From Eunapius fragilis (Eukaryota; Porifera; Demospongiae; Spongillida; Spongillidae), in contig OY811983.1 in assembly GCA_963681505.1 (NCBI GenBank), positions 850,001-914,000 of the forward strand: 64,000 nt of DNA. The letters are read 5' to 3'. Of this stretch, positions 23,101 through 33,818 are shown piece after piece. A program made the position numbers and the translations under genes. How positions within the stretch are numbered: position 1 is the stretch's first letter; each line of letters starts with the position of its first letter. Below the pieces are notes generated by a model that saw only the letters and a program-made list of their open reading frames with translations, did not search any database and was not told where the DNA came from.

Positions 23101-26100
23101 GACGAAGATGCCTTCCACTTTGTGGGTTATGTCCCCATAAATGGACGTCTGTATGAACTGGACGGACTGCGTGAGGGTCCTGTTGACCTTGGTAAGTGTG
23201 ACCAACAGAACTGGCTGAAGGACGTCAAACCTGTTCTGGACAAAAGGATTCAGAGGTGAGTGTGTAGTGATGGAGGTGTAGGTGTAGTGATGGAGGTGTA
23301 GGGAGGGAATACTGTGTTATCGACACTGAACTTGTGTGTGAATGTATGTATGTATGTATGTATGTATGCATATGTATGTATATATGTATGTATGTATGCA
23401 TATGTATGTATGTATGTGTGTATGTATGTATGTATGTATGTATGTATGTATGTATGTATGTATGCATAAGATATGTATGTATGCATATGTATGTATGTAT
23501 GTATCAAACACAGCTTTGAAAATGATGAGATCCACTTCAACCTTATGGCCCTTGTGTCAGACAAGAAGAGAGCATACACAAGAGAAATATCTGAACTGGA
23601 GAGAAGGAAGACCCTTGCTGCTTTGAGGGTGAGGACAGAGGGTGTGGTCAGCAGAGGGGAGGGGTCAAGGGCTGCTCTGGTATTTATAGATCCAGGCATT
23701 GGTGGCGGGGGAGGAGCTAATGGACGATGATGGGAGTGGCCTTCCCTTGTCTGCCGAAGGTCTCCAAGCATTTATAGAGGAGACAGAAGCCAAAGTACTG
23801 AGCCTGCAAGGCAGCATTGTGCAGGAGGAGACTAAGATGGAGAAGTATCGGGTATACCCCGCCCCCTATAATCCTTTGTCCCTTTCACAAACGGTTTCCT
23901 GTCAACAGCTTGAAAACATTTGTCGTCGCCATAACTACCTTCCGCTCATCATGGAGATACTTAAGATACTAGCTAAGCGTGGGGAACTTGTGCCTCTCTG
24001 TGAGCAGGTTAGTATACTGTTAGTATACTCTGAGCAGGTTAGTATACTGTTAGTATACTCTGAACAGGTTAGTATACTGTTAGTATACTCTGAGCAGGTG
24101 TACATGGTAATTGCACTACCTATGGCTGGCATGCGTTACACCCATTAGTGTAGGAGTGGTACTGTAGACCTTAAGAAGCTTCACATGGACAGTGTTTTGG
24201 TCCCATGGGCATTGCGGAATTTATTTCAAGCTGTGGTGTTTGGCATCAGTCAATAGCTCAATTGGGGATGGCTTTAGATCACTTGATGAGGTCATTTTGA
24301 ACGTGTGTGGCAATAGTGATAGAAATTATGTGTGTGCACTTTTAAGGGTGTCCATACCATGTGATACCTGATGTACTTGTGGTCTATGTGTGTGTAGCAG
24401 GCAATGGAGACCATACTCAGGGGGGCTAGGAGCAGGTACCCAGGGGGACTAGGAGCAGGTACCCAGGGGGACTAGGAGCAGGTACCCAGGGGGACTAGGA
24501 GCAGGTACCCAGGGGGACTAGGAGCAGGTACCCAGGGGGACTAGGAGCAGGTACCCAGGGGGACTAGGAGCAGGTACCCAGGGGGACTAGGAGCAGGTAC
24601 CCAGGGGGACTAGGAGCAGGTACCCAGGGGGACTAGGAGCAGGTACCCAGGGGGACTAGGAGCAGGTACCCAGGGGGACTAGGAGCAGGTACCCAGGGGG
24701 ACTAGGAGCAGGTACCCAGGGGGGCTAGGAGCAGGTACCCAGGGGGCTCGGAGCAGGTACCCAGGGGGCTCGGAGCAGGTACCCAGGGGGGCTAGGTGCA
24801 GGTCCCCAGGGGGCTAGGTGCAGGTCCTTGGGTACATCTCACATTGTGAAGCCATGTTATTGTGATCCATATTACATTTCCTCCTCCTACTGGTGTTGAG
24901 TATATTAGCAATTCATGTATGTCAGCTCACATGGCTTGATACCACGGGGATGTTGCCATGGGGATGTTGTCATTGCACAGTTTAAAAACAGTTAAGTACA
25001 TGCATCTTTTAGAATGGTGGGGGTGTCCCAAGGACTGAGGGGGAGCTTAGCTGCTGTAGGGACCTGAGGGGAGGGGCTTAACAGCTGCGATAGGGACCTG
25101 AGGGGAGGGGCTTAACAGCTGCTGTAGGAAGCACACCCTGGATAAAAGAAAGGAGATTTCATAAGTGTAAATGCTATAAGGGAGTCATACTCAAAAGGTC
25201 CTTTGCTTCTATACTTACAAAGTGAATATTTCGCTCAAAGGTCCTTTCCTAAGACCCAATACACATAATGTGAAGTCTTTTAATCTTAAGATCTTTCTTC
25301 TTAATCTTTATATCTCTGACTGAAAGTCTTTTGTTCTTCGCAAGAATAACGGACATTGTGTGTCTGATCAAGTCCAGAACCGCAGCTATGATAGATACCC
25401 TCACTGATCCAGCGTGTCCATTTGACTCTAAAACTCATAAGTCGTTTGATCCCTCAGTTTAAACAAGGAATTTTCTATTTATACCACGAAGGTCCTTTGG
25501 TACTTTAACTGCTCGAGGACCTGAGGGGGAGGGGGGGGGGGGGGCTTAGCAGCTGCTATAGGGACCTGAGGGGGAGGGGCTTAACAGCTGCTATAGGGAC
25601 CTGAGGGGGAGGGGCTTAATAGCTGCTATAGGGACCTGAGGGGAGGGGCTAAGCAGCTGCTAAGGGACCTGAGGGGGAGGGGCTTAACAGCTGCTGTAGA
25701 TGTTTTAATGAGTGACTACATTAGCCCACCTATGGCTGCAATAACAGTGAGCATGTGCCTAAGGAGTGCACACACAGTGCCTTGAGTATGTGCCTAAGGA
25801 GTGCACACACAGTGCCTTGAGTATGTGCCTAAGGAGTGCACACACAGTGCCTTGAGTACGTGCCTAAGGAGTGCACACACAGTGCCTTGAGTACGTGCTG
25901 GCTGGCCTATATTATTTATTGTAACCAATGGGCCACATCATCTTAGATCTGTTTGCTTAGCTGTCATATGTGTGATGACTTGACTGTGGAGGGGTGGCTT
26001 GGAGGAGAGGGGGAGGAGGGTTGCAGGGGGTGGCTGGAAGGATAAGACATGCATTTTCTTAAATATATATTTTTATTTTTGCTTCAATCTTTCAGGTGAA

Positions 26101-26155
26101 AAGAAAGAAAGCAACTGACAGAAGATCAAAAGGCGAAGAATCCGCCAAGGCCTAG
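20187..26155 (+). CDS. UCHL5: Ubiquitin C-terminal hydrolase L5 (UCH37)
   Basis: Cysteine deubiquitinase that trims ubiquitin chains at the proteasome and in INO80 (family knowledge). Ten exons close in phase to 350 residues: 20187-20256, 20313-20376, 20435-20540, 22614-22739, 22805-22866, 23061-23255, 23514-23628, 23696-23851, 23909-24007 and 26096-26155. It opens MSAGEWCLIESDPGVFTELI. The catalytic triad is visible: Cys86 in NACATQAI, His162 in FHFVGYVP and Asp177 in LYELDGL; the human positions are 88, 164 and 179. The C-terminal ULD-type helices (RRHNYLPLIMEILKILAKRGEL) are followed by a short basic last exon (VKRKKATDRRSKGEESAKA). Exon 9 ends in a repeated splice donor. Intron 3 is a 2-kb minisatellite and intron 9 carries several arrays. 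Confidence 0.97.
20577..22577. repeat. 2-kb minisatellite with higher-order structure
   Basis: Units of about 12-19 bp built on GATGGTGACCAGTGCATGTG fill UCHL5 intron 3. Unit variants recur in the same order at about 20711, 21309 and 21977, a 600-670-bp higher-order repeat. Minus-strand ORFs of up to 698 codons in all three frames arise because the unit has no stop codon. Confidence 0.96.
22892..23046. repeat. Pyrimidine-rich repeat, about 35 bp
   Basis: Core CTCTGATCCCTCCCCCTCCT, four copies, acting as the polypyrimidine stretch before UCHL5 exon 6 (23061). Confidence 0.9.
23338..23505. repeat. GTAT-rich microsatellite
   Basis: GTAT units with GCAT interruptions, ending just before the UCHL5 exon 7 acceptor at 23513. 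Confidence 0.95.
24001..24108 (+). repeat. 30-bp repeat carrying four in-register 5' splice sites
   Basis: The end of UCHL5 exon 9 and its donor (GAGCAG then GTTAGT) are repeated every 30 bp, giving possible exon ends at 24007, 24037, 24067 and 24097. The interval has no stop in the UCHL5 frame and reads VSILLVYSEQ per unit. Confidence 0.9.
24418..24826. repeat. 23-bp minisatellite, about 17 copies
   Basis: Core GGGGGACTAGGAGCAGGTAC in UCHL5 intron 9; nearly identical copies. Confidence 0.95.
25028..25705. repeat. About 34-bp G-rich repeat, interrupted by a 380-bp insertion
   Basis: Core GACCTGAGGGGAGGGGCTTA occurs at 25028-25133 and again at 25514-25705. Between lies AT-rich unique DNA (25134-25513) that holds AAAGGTCCTTT-like palindromes near each end. 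The block is not recognised. Confidence 0.85.
25746..25897. repeat. 35-bp repeat, about 4 copies
   Basis: Core GTGCCTAAGGAGTGCACACA in UCHL5 intron 9. Confidence 0.92.
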
Positions 26156-26417
26156 CCAGCCATACGGACCACCCGGAGTGTGTTTAGCCTTAACTTTGTG
26201 CAATCATCACCAGGGTAGTGTTTCTGTGTTTACCCCTAGTACATATCTCGCTCATTATTCTAATTTTGCAGTTGAATAATATTGAACGCAATATCGCGTC
26301 ATCGCTGCGCGCGGTACGTATACGACACACATCCATTATAAAAAGCATGCGAATGTACGATAGAAAGGCTATTCGCTGGCGTAGAAAATTCAGTTGACAG
26401 TGCCACTTGGAACAGCC
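26156..26417. promoter_or_regulatory. UCHL5 3' UTR and upstream region of the next gene
   Basis: Unique sequence of 262 bp between UCHL5 and the next same-strand gene. An AATAAT near 26275 could serve as a weak polyadenylation signal. No other feature was seen. Confidence 0.3.
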
Positions 26418-26793
26418 ATGGAGACTTTAACGACAGCCTTGTCTACATTGTCATTAAATATCATAGACTCAGATGACAGCACACTTCAGAAAGGAAGAAG
26501 GGATTCGAGCTCGAGATTGGTGCGCACATACAGCAACTGCAGCTACGCCATGGTGGGAACATTTAGGCACCCCGCTGAACGCAGGACCACGACCTTACCA
26601 GCGGTCCGCGGGAGGCAGACGGCAGGAGGTTGTCCCGCCTCGCGTGCTGCTGTGCCAACGTTCCATCCACGAGGAATCCCCACACATACTACGCTCAAAA
26701 GGGTGACTTCAGGTGCTCCACGAAGCAATCCGCACCCACTAAGTTCGAGCATACGTGGACCATGCGGCCGGGACAACAAAGTGCGTGTGTGTG

Positions 26794-26826
<33 letters not shown>

Positions 26827-27534
26827 GTGTGTGTGTGTGTGTTTCATTTTTTTTTCTTCTTTCAATTTCTACTTATGTTATGATTCTACTGGTCCCATTT
26901 GCCAGGTGTATGAAATATGGTCTTGTCCGGAGGTTACCCAGCGTGACCCGCTCAAGTGCACAGGTAAGCACCGCGGCCCGCGCCGCTGAACGCATCAAAG
27001 TCCCGCGCATATTATTATATGAAAGGTGAAATGCCCTTTGTGTGCCAGTGATATCGTCCATGCTGTACCACACACATACTTCTTGCATCATTGGTCATTA
27101 TCTCAGCACAAATAACCGTGCAATTCTTTCTACAGAGAAGACTAATCTCTCTTGCGGCAAGGACACAATAACATTACTGACGGAAGCTTTGCGCTCACAA
27201 ACCAGCTGCAGCTCAAAGGCATCAACAGAAAGCTTCGGGCCACCTCACCGAACACCCAACCACAACAGAGAGATGTGTATCACGAGGCACACGCAACCTT
27301 CTCCATTCAACATTGGTGAGACCCCACCTCTTCTTGGTTAACACTGACCTTAGGGAACTATGCCACCCACCAGTTTCACAGGCCTCCTCTCCAGGAGGGA
27401 ACTATTACTGCAACCCTATCAGGCTCCACCCACCTGTTGGACATAAAGTAAGAACAATTCTCATACGTTTAATCCATTTTAACTATCTTTTCCCACCCAG
27501 GTTGCTACGTATGTATGAACACTTCCTCCCCTAG
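26418..27534 (+). CDS. Unrecognised protein, 242 residues, five exons
   Basis: I do not recognise this protein. Five exons (26418-26780, 26906-26963, 27136-27315, 27354-27447, 27501-27534) all have GT-AG borders and close in phase, which is unlikely by chance. It starts METLTTALSTLSLNIIDSDD and ends HLLDIKLLRMYEHFLP. The first exon is rich in Ser, Thr, Arg and Pro (low complexity, probably disordered). A Cys pair lies in EIWSCPEVTQRDPLKCTG. There is no signal peptide or membrane segment. It is convergent with Notch, whose stop codon is about 430 bp away. The last exon lies in a 30-bp duplication (27516-27575). A lineage-specific or fast-evolving gene is possible. A spurious model is the alternative. 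Confidence 0.55.
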
Positions 27535-27966
27535 GCCTTCTCCAATGAACACTTCCTCTCCTAGGCCTTCTCCAATGTATATTATTGTCCAGTCGCATAT
27601 ACAATCCATTCTGCTGTTATATTGCTTCAGTTTTATACAAAAAAATTTTTTTAGATACGGATACATACAAATGTACAACTGCCCAGATTCAAACATACAA
27701 AACACACACATGAACGAGATGGCACCACAGCTAGTTCCTTCATTGAACAAAAAAACGGCTTTGCTGTGAAATCTAACCAAAGACAAAGAATAAGGGAAAC
27801 CAAAAAAAAAAAAAGGTGTGTGAAAAGGGAGTGGCTAGACCAGGTTGACATTGACGCAGAGACTGGTGAGGTTAATTTTAAAAATGCACAAGACACGACA
27901 TGGGGCCTAGGCATCAAGAGAAGCAGACATGGGCCTAGGCAACATGTCTAACCACATGTGGCTGTG
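27535..27966. other. Convergent 3' region of the 242-residue gene and Notch
   Basis: Holds a two-copy 30-bp repeat with core AACACTTCCTCCCCTAGGCC (27516-27575) and A-rich stretches. A 61-codon plus-strand ORF (27766-27951) has no recognisable homology and lies in the presumed Notch 3' UTR. No clear AATAAA was seen for either gene. Confidence 0.4.
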
Positions 27967-29084
27967 TCATACGGCACTCTCTGCAGCATGAGATGGTAGC
28001 TGATATGGGAACGGGTTGTGAATATTGCCTAGCCGACAGTCACCATGGTATACGGGTTCTATGACATAATGTGTCTCCATATAAGGACTTGACTTCTTAT
28101 AGTCATGGCTCTCTGGAGAAGGTGTGTCACCATGTCCTCCGGTGACACTCGGGACCAGTCCAGTGGAGTTGGGAGGCGAAGGATAAGATGGGCTTGAATT
28201 AGAACAGCTTCCCTGAGGTGGGGAGTACTCAGATGCTCCGTCATAGGGCAGGTGTTGGAGCGGCTTTGTGTTGGTCATTGTGGGCATAGCACTGTTGATG
28301 TATGCTGCCTGGAAGTCATCGGCAATATCAGAAGAGGGAAGGAGGTCTGCTATACCATCCAGGTCAAGACCATCTACGTAAGTGTCCACACATCCTGTCA
28401 TCTGGGTTGGTAGCTGGTAGCTACCGAGGGACTGAGGAAGAGGTGCCATGCTGGTGGAGGTGGTGGTGGGAGTCGTGGTGGGTGGAGTGTGCTGTTGGAG
28501 TGTGGTGGGGTCTATCCCCAGGTTATGGTAGGTTGTCCAGGGATTGTAAGCGGAAACCGATGATTTGACCTTTGTCAGTACCTTGTGGGCAGGCACATCT
28601 TCTCTGAGAGTGGACGGATGAACACCGTTGGCAAAGACCCCACCCATCTGATGGCTAACTCCAACGCGGCAATCCTGGTAACCGTTGGCAACTGTGTTGC
28701 TGCGGGGGCGGGGTAAACATGTGTAAGGATTCTGTTCCCGGGGATCACCCGCCATGTGATGATGGAGATCTCCAGTGTCCATGTGGGTAGCCACCGTTGA
28801 AGGGGGTGTGGTCACCACCTGGTGACAGCGGGGAGGGGGGAAGTGTAGCTCCTGGACATAGGGTTGAAACCCCTTCTGTGCGTGCATCACACTAAACTGT
28901 GAGTAGGGACCATGTGTTGCCTGCTTAAGCATGTCCACAATGTCATGGTGAAGTTTGTCCTTGGCTATCTGGAGAGGGGAGCGGTCCAGGTTGTCCAGAA
29001 GGGTGGTGTTGGCAAAGCAGTCAAGCAGGTGACGCACACAGTCCACCGCTCCTTCACGACAAGCCAGGAAGAGAGCCGTTTGTC

Positions 29085-29135
<51 letters not shown>

Positions 29136-29332
29136 ATTGGTCAGTACAACACATACATGAAGTACACGCACAAGGGAGGGGTCCATACATGAGGTGATGT
29201 GCAGCTAGCCACACCCACAAATAACCTTATTGTCTTGTGCATCCTTCAGTGTCTCTGGTCCTTGTCTCATCAGCATCTTCAGTGCATCCAAGTTGTTGAT
29301 TACAGCAGCCCAATGTATGGCCGTCCTGCCTG

Positions 29333-29379
<47 letters not shown>

Positions 29380-29385
29380 TATGTA

Positions 29386-29421
<36 letters not shown>

Positions 29422-32400
29422 GTGCACATAAATGTATTTTCATACCTTGTCAACGTCACCCTATCATCACAACACCACTTAACAAGCTCAATTATCACCC
29501 CCCAACAACAGATGCCCCGCCCACCTTCACTGTCAACAGCAGTAATTTCAGCATTCCTTCTGAGAAGACTTCTGATCATCAGGAGGTTTAGATGCTTCAC
29601 AGCCAACATGAGAGGAGTGATTAACCCTTCACTTGCCAGGTTGATATCCGTACTCGGGTGATTAACAAGGATCTGCAAACGCAGCATAAATGAAGACAAC
29701 ACACATCACTTCAATGGTACAACATCAACACCTTTAATCATAACACCAAAATTGAATTTCTAATGCCCCACACCCTCTCACAAGGGTTAACATTTCTAAC
29801 CACACCCTCCACTTCCCTTAGCCACACCCAATTCAGATACTCATCACGCACTGACCGTGAATGTGCCTTCAGCACACGCTCCTATGGCGACCTGAAGAGG
29901 GGTGCGGCCTTCTTTGTCCTGCACGTTTGGGTTAGCCCCACCCTTCAGCAGCTGCTGTATGTAGTCGCCACGGGAACAGGCAGCTGCTAAATGGAGGGCA
30001 GTCTGTCCATAATCATTGCAGCTGTTCACATCAACACCAGGGGTGCCAAGCAGCACCCCCACAGTGCAATCCATGGGGTCAAAGTTTGGCAGGACGCCCC
30101 CACTGACATCACTGCTGCAGTTAGAATGAGACTCTACCACGGCCTTCTTGTAATGAATGCCGTTCAGAAGGATGCTTGAATCGTGGTCACCAGATGATTC
30201 CGAGTTGCTACGAGACGATGTTCCACAGGCCCCTCCCCCCATCTCGATACGTTTGCTCATGACTGCGAGCATAAGAGGAGTGTACCCGCCTGGGCCCTTG
30301 GCGTTGACGTCTGGGCTCTTTGTGTGGTGGCGGTGGTTGGTGACTAACTCCTGGACCAACTTTGGGTTGCGGAGCGCTTCATAGTGCAAACATGTCCACT
30401 TGCGTTCAGGTTTGGAGTTGCTAGCTCCGTTCACTGATGCTGAGTCTGCCATTGTGGTGACTGTGACAGTGCTCAATGTGATGGAGTTTGAGTCAAGTCG
30501 TGCCAGCTTTGTTCCCTTAATGAAGAACTCTTCTGAATCAGCCCGACTAAAAGCAAATAAAAGAACAACCCCATAGGTCAACAGTCCAGCCATGAGTGGG
30601 GCACAGAGGGTTAATACACAAAGGGTCAATGCATGAAGAGTAAATGTACAATGAAGTAATGTAAAAAGGGTTAATGCACAGAGGGTTAACACAAGGAATT
30701 AATTTACAAAGGGTTAATGTACAAGGGAATAATCATTAGTAACGTACAGAGGGTTAACGTCAGAGGGTTAATGGACAAAGGGATAATGTACAGAGGGTTA
30801 ACGTCAGAGGGTTAATGGACAAAGGGTTAACGTACAGAGGTTAAAGTCAGAGGGTTAATGGACAAAGGGATAATGCACAGAGGGTTAATGTCAGAGGGTT
30901 AATGGACAAAGGGTTAATGTACAGAGGGTTAACGTCAGAGGGTTAATTTACAATGGACAAAGGGTTAACGTACCTGCCGTTGATGCTCGCTATGGTTCCT
31001 GTGGTACTGCGACGTCTGTCCTCAGGAGAGGTGTGGTCACTCACATCCCCAGGTGACTGTGGCCTCCATAACTTGGCTCTGATACGGTCACGCTTGCCCA
31101 GGACCAAAGCCACCACAGCCACCATCACCATGACAACTAACACACCCACCACAGCCCCAGCAATGGCATTGGAGTTTAGAGATCCAGGGGAGGGAGGAGG
31201 GGAAGTGTCAGAAGCAGCTGTGGGGTGAGGGGTCACATGATGCATGTATGCACACACACACATACACACACAACACACACACACACATACACACACGTGC
31301 ACGTAACTTACAACGGACACTGAGAACAGTGTATGCTGCAATCATATAACCATCAGTAGCAAGGTACGCCTGGAGAATGTTGGCAGCCTGTGCAGGAAAG
31401 GGTTAAACCTAATCAGTGTATCAACCAGGTGGTGATGGTGATAGGCATGGGGTGTGGCCATGAAGTAATTACATGTGGGCGGGAAGAGGGTGGAGCTTAT
31501 CCCAGCCAAGGTGATGTCGGAGGTGGTACAAAGGGGAGGGGCACTATTTAACTCACATCAGCTGCTGATTCAGGACATGGTGACTGACAGAACTGGTTAT
31601 CTAACTGCAGAGTCAGGTTATAAAATCTGTGGGGGCATGAGATGGTGTGAAGAATGTAGGAGGTATTGGAGGGGAGGGGAGGGAGGAGTGGAAGGTATGG
31701 GAGGGGAGGGGAGGGAGGGAGGAGGAAGGTATGGGAGGGAGGAGTGGAGGAAGGTATGGGAGGGGGAGGGAGGGAGGAGTGGAGGAAGGTATGGGAGGGG
31801 GAGGGAGGGAGGAGGAAGGTATGGGAGGGAGGAGTGGAGGAAGGTATGGGAGGGGAGGGAGGAGTGGAGGAAGGTATGGGAGGGGGAGGGAGGGAGGAGT
31901 GGAGGAAGGTATGGGAGGGGGAGGGAGGGAGGAGGAAGGTATGGGAGGGAGGAGTGGAGGAAGGTATGGGAGGGGAGGGAGGAGTGGAGGAAGGTATGGG
32001 AGGGGGAGGGAGGGAGGAGTGGAGGAAGGTATGGGAGGGAGGAGTGGAGGAAGGTATGGGAGGGGGAGGGAGGGAGGTGTGGAGGAAGGTATGGGAGGGG
32101 GAGGGAGGGAGGAGGAAGGTATGGGAGGGGGAGGAGTGGAGGAAGGTATGGGAGAGGAGGGAGGAGTGGAGGAAGGTATGGGAGGGGAGGGGAGGGAGGT
32201 GTGGAGGAAGGTACGGGAGGGGAGGGAGGGAGGAGGAAGGTATGGGAGGGAGGAGTGGAGGAAGGTATAGGAGGGGAGGGAGGAGTGGAGGAAGGTATGG
32301 GAGGGAGGGGAGGGAGGAGTGGAGGAAGGTATGGGAGTTATGTAATTATGGACCCCTTCCCTCAGGACATCTACACTACTGGACTCACAGGTTGGTGCTG

Positions 32401-33274
32401 TTGTAAGTGCTGTTAGTGGGAAGAATGGACACAGGGTAGCCATCTTTGGCTAGCTGGTCTATTGAGGTGAGCTGTTTAGACACCACAAACGGTTGGCTAC
32501 GTATCACATTAGCCAGGCTGCTCAGAAACTGCAGCTTAGATGTATTCAGGAACGGTTGAGCTCCAAATATCACCATGACTAGGTATCCACTAACCTAAGG
32601 TAAGAAGGAAATTGTATCACACTTCGTAAGAATTAGGAGGTGAGGGGAAGAATGGTGTGTTGAGGAAGATTACATGACATGGTACCCTTATGTGACTATA
32701 TGACATGGTACCCTTATGTGGTTATATGACATGGTACCCTTATGTGACTATATGACATGGTACCCTTATGTGGCTATATGACATGGTACCCTTATGTGAC
32801 TATATGACATGGTACCCTTATGTGACTATATGACATGGTACCCTTATGTGACTATATGACATGGTACCCTTATGTGGTTATATGACATGGTACCCTTATG
32901 TGGTTATATGACATGGTACCCTTATGTGGTTATATGACATGGTACCCTTATGTGACTATATGACATGGTACCCTTATGTGACTATATGACATGGTACCCT
33001 TATGTGACTATATGCATGGTACCCTTATGTGACTATATGACATGGTACCCTTATGTGACTATATGCATGGTACCCTTATGTGACTATATGACATGGTACC
33101 CTTATGTGACTATATGACATGGTACCCTTATGTGGCTATATGACATGGTACCCTCCTACACATACCAGGTTACTCTTTGCCTGGCAATCCTTCTGGTCAT
33201 ATGGACAGTTTGAAGTATAGCACTCTGGTTGACACACACCATCACCTTCCAAATGCTGGCACTTCTCTTGCAAG

Positions 33275-33326
<52 letters not shown>

Positions 33327-33768
33327 TAAGAAGTACAAGTGTATTCAGTAGCAAGAAGTTATGTATAAGGTGTGAAAGGGTGCTGCATGTGAGGAACCAG
33401 TTATAAATCCACTTATTAATATGTGCTACCTTATGAATAGCATTGTTAGTGGAACAACTCCCAGGCAGTGTAGCATGGGGGGAGGAACTGGGGTGGCCAA
33501 ATAGGAACTAAACAAGCCTACAGAACCTGGTCCATCCCACAATATAAGAAGCACAGTATAGCTATCTGATGTCAGCACCCCCCCCCCCCCCCCCCCCCCC
33601 CCCGAAACCCTGAAGGTCTCTAGAAGCCCAGAATAGTTTCATTTCTAACAAACATGTTTAATTACATAAATGTATGTATCAATGAAGGCATGTATGTGAA
33701 TTTCCCAAAGACGCTTAGATGTTGTTTAGAAGAAAAAAAACTGTCCACTACTTGAATCAGATTCGTAT

Positions 33769-33818
<50 letters not shown>

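Noticed and set aside
27766-27951. 61-codon ORF with a lysine-rich start (RQRIRETKKKKRCVKREWLDQ)
   Set aside because: No recognisable homology, no splice link found, and it lies in the presumed Notch 3' UTR.
30600-30972. Telomere-like GGGTTAA units
   Set aside because: Irregular unit with extra bases (AGAGGGTTAATGGACAAAGG), not tandem TTAGGG; simply an intronic repeat of Notch.
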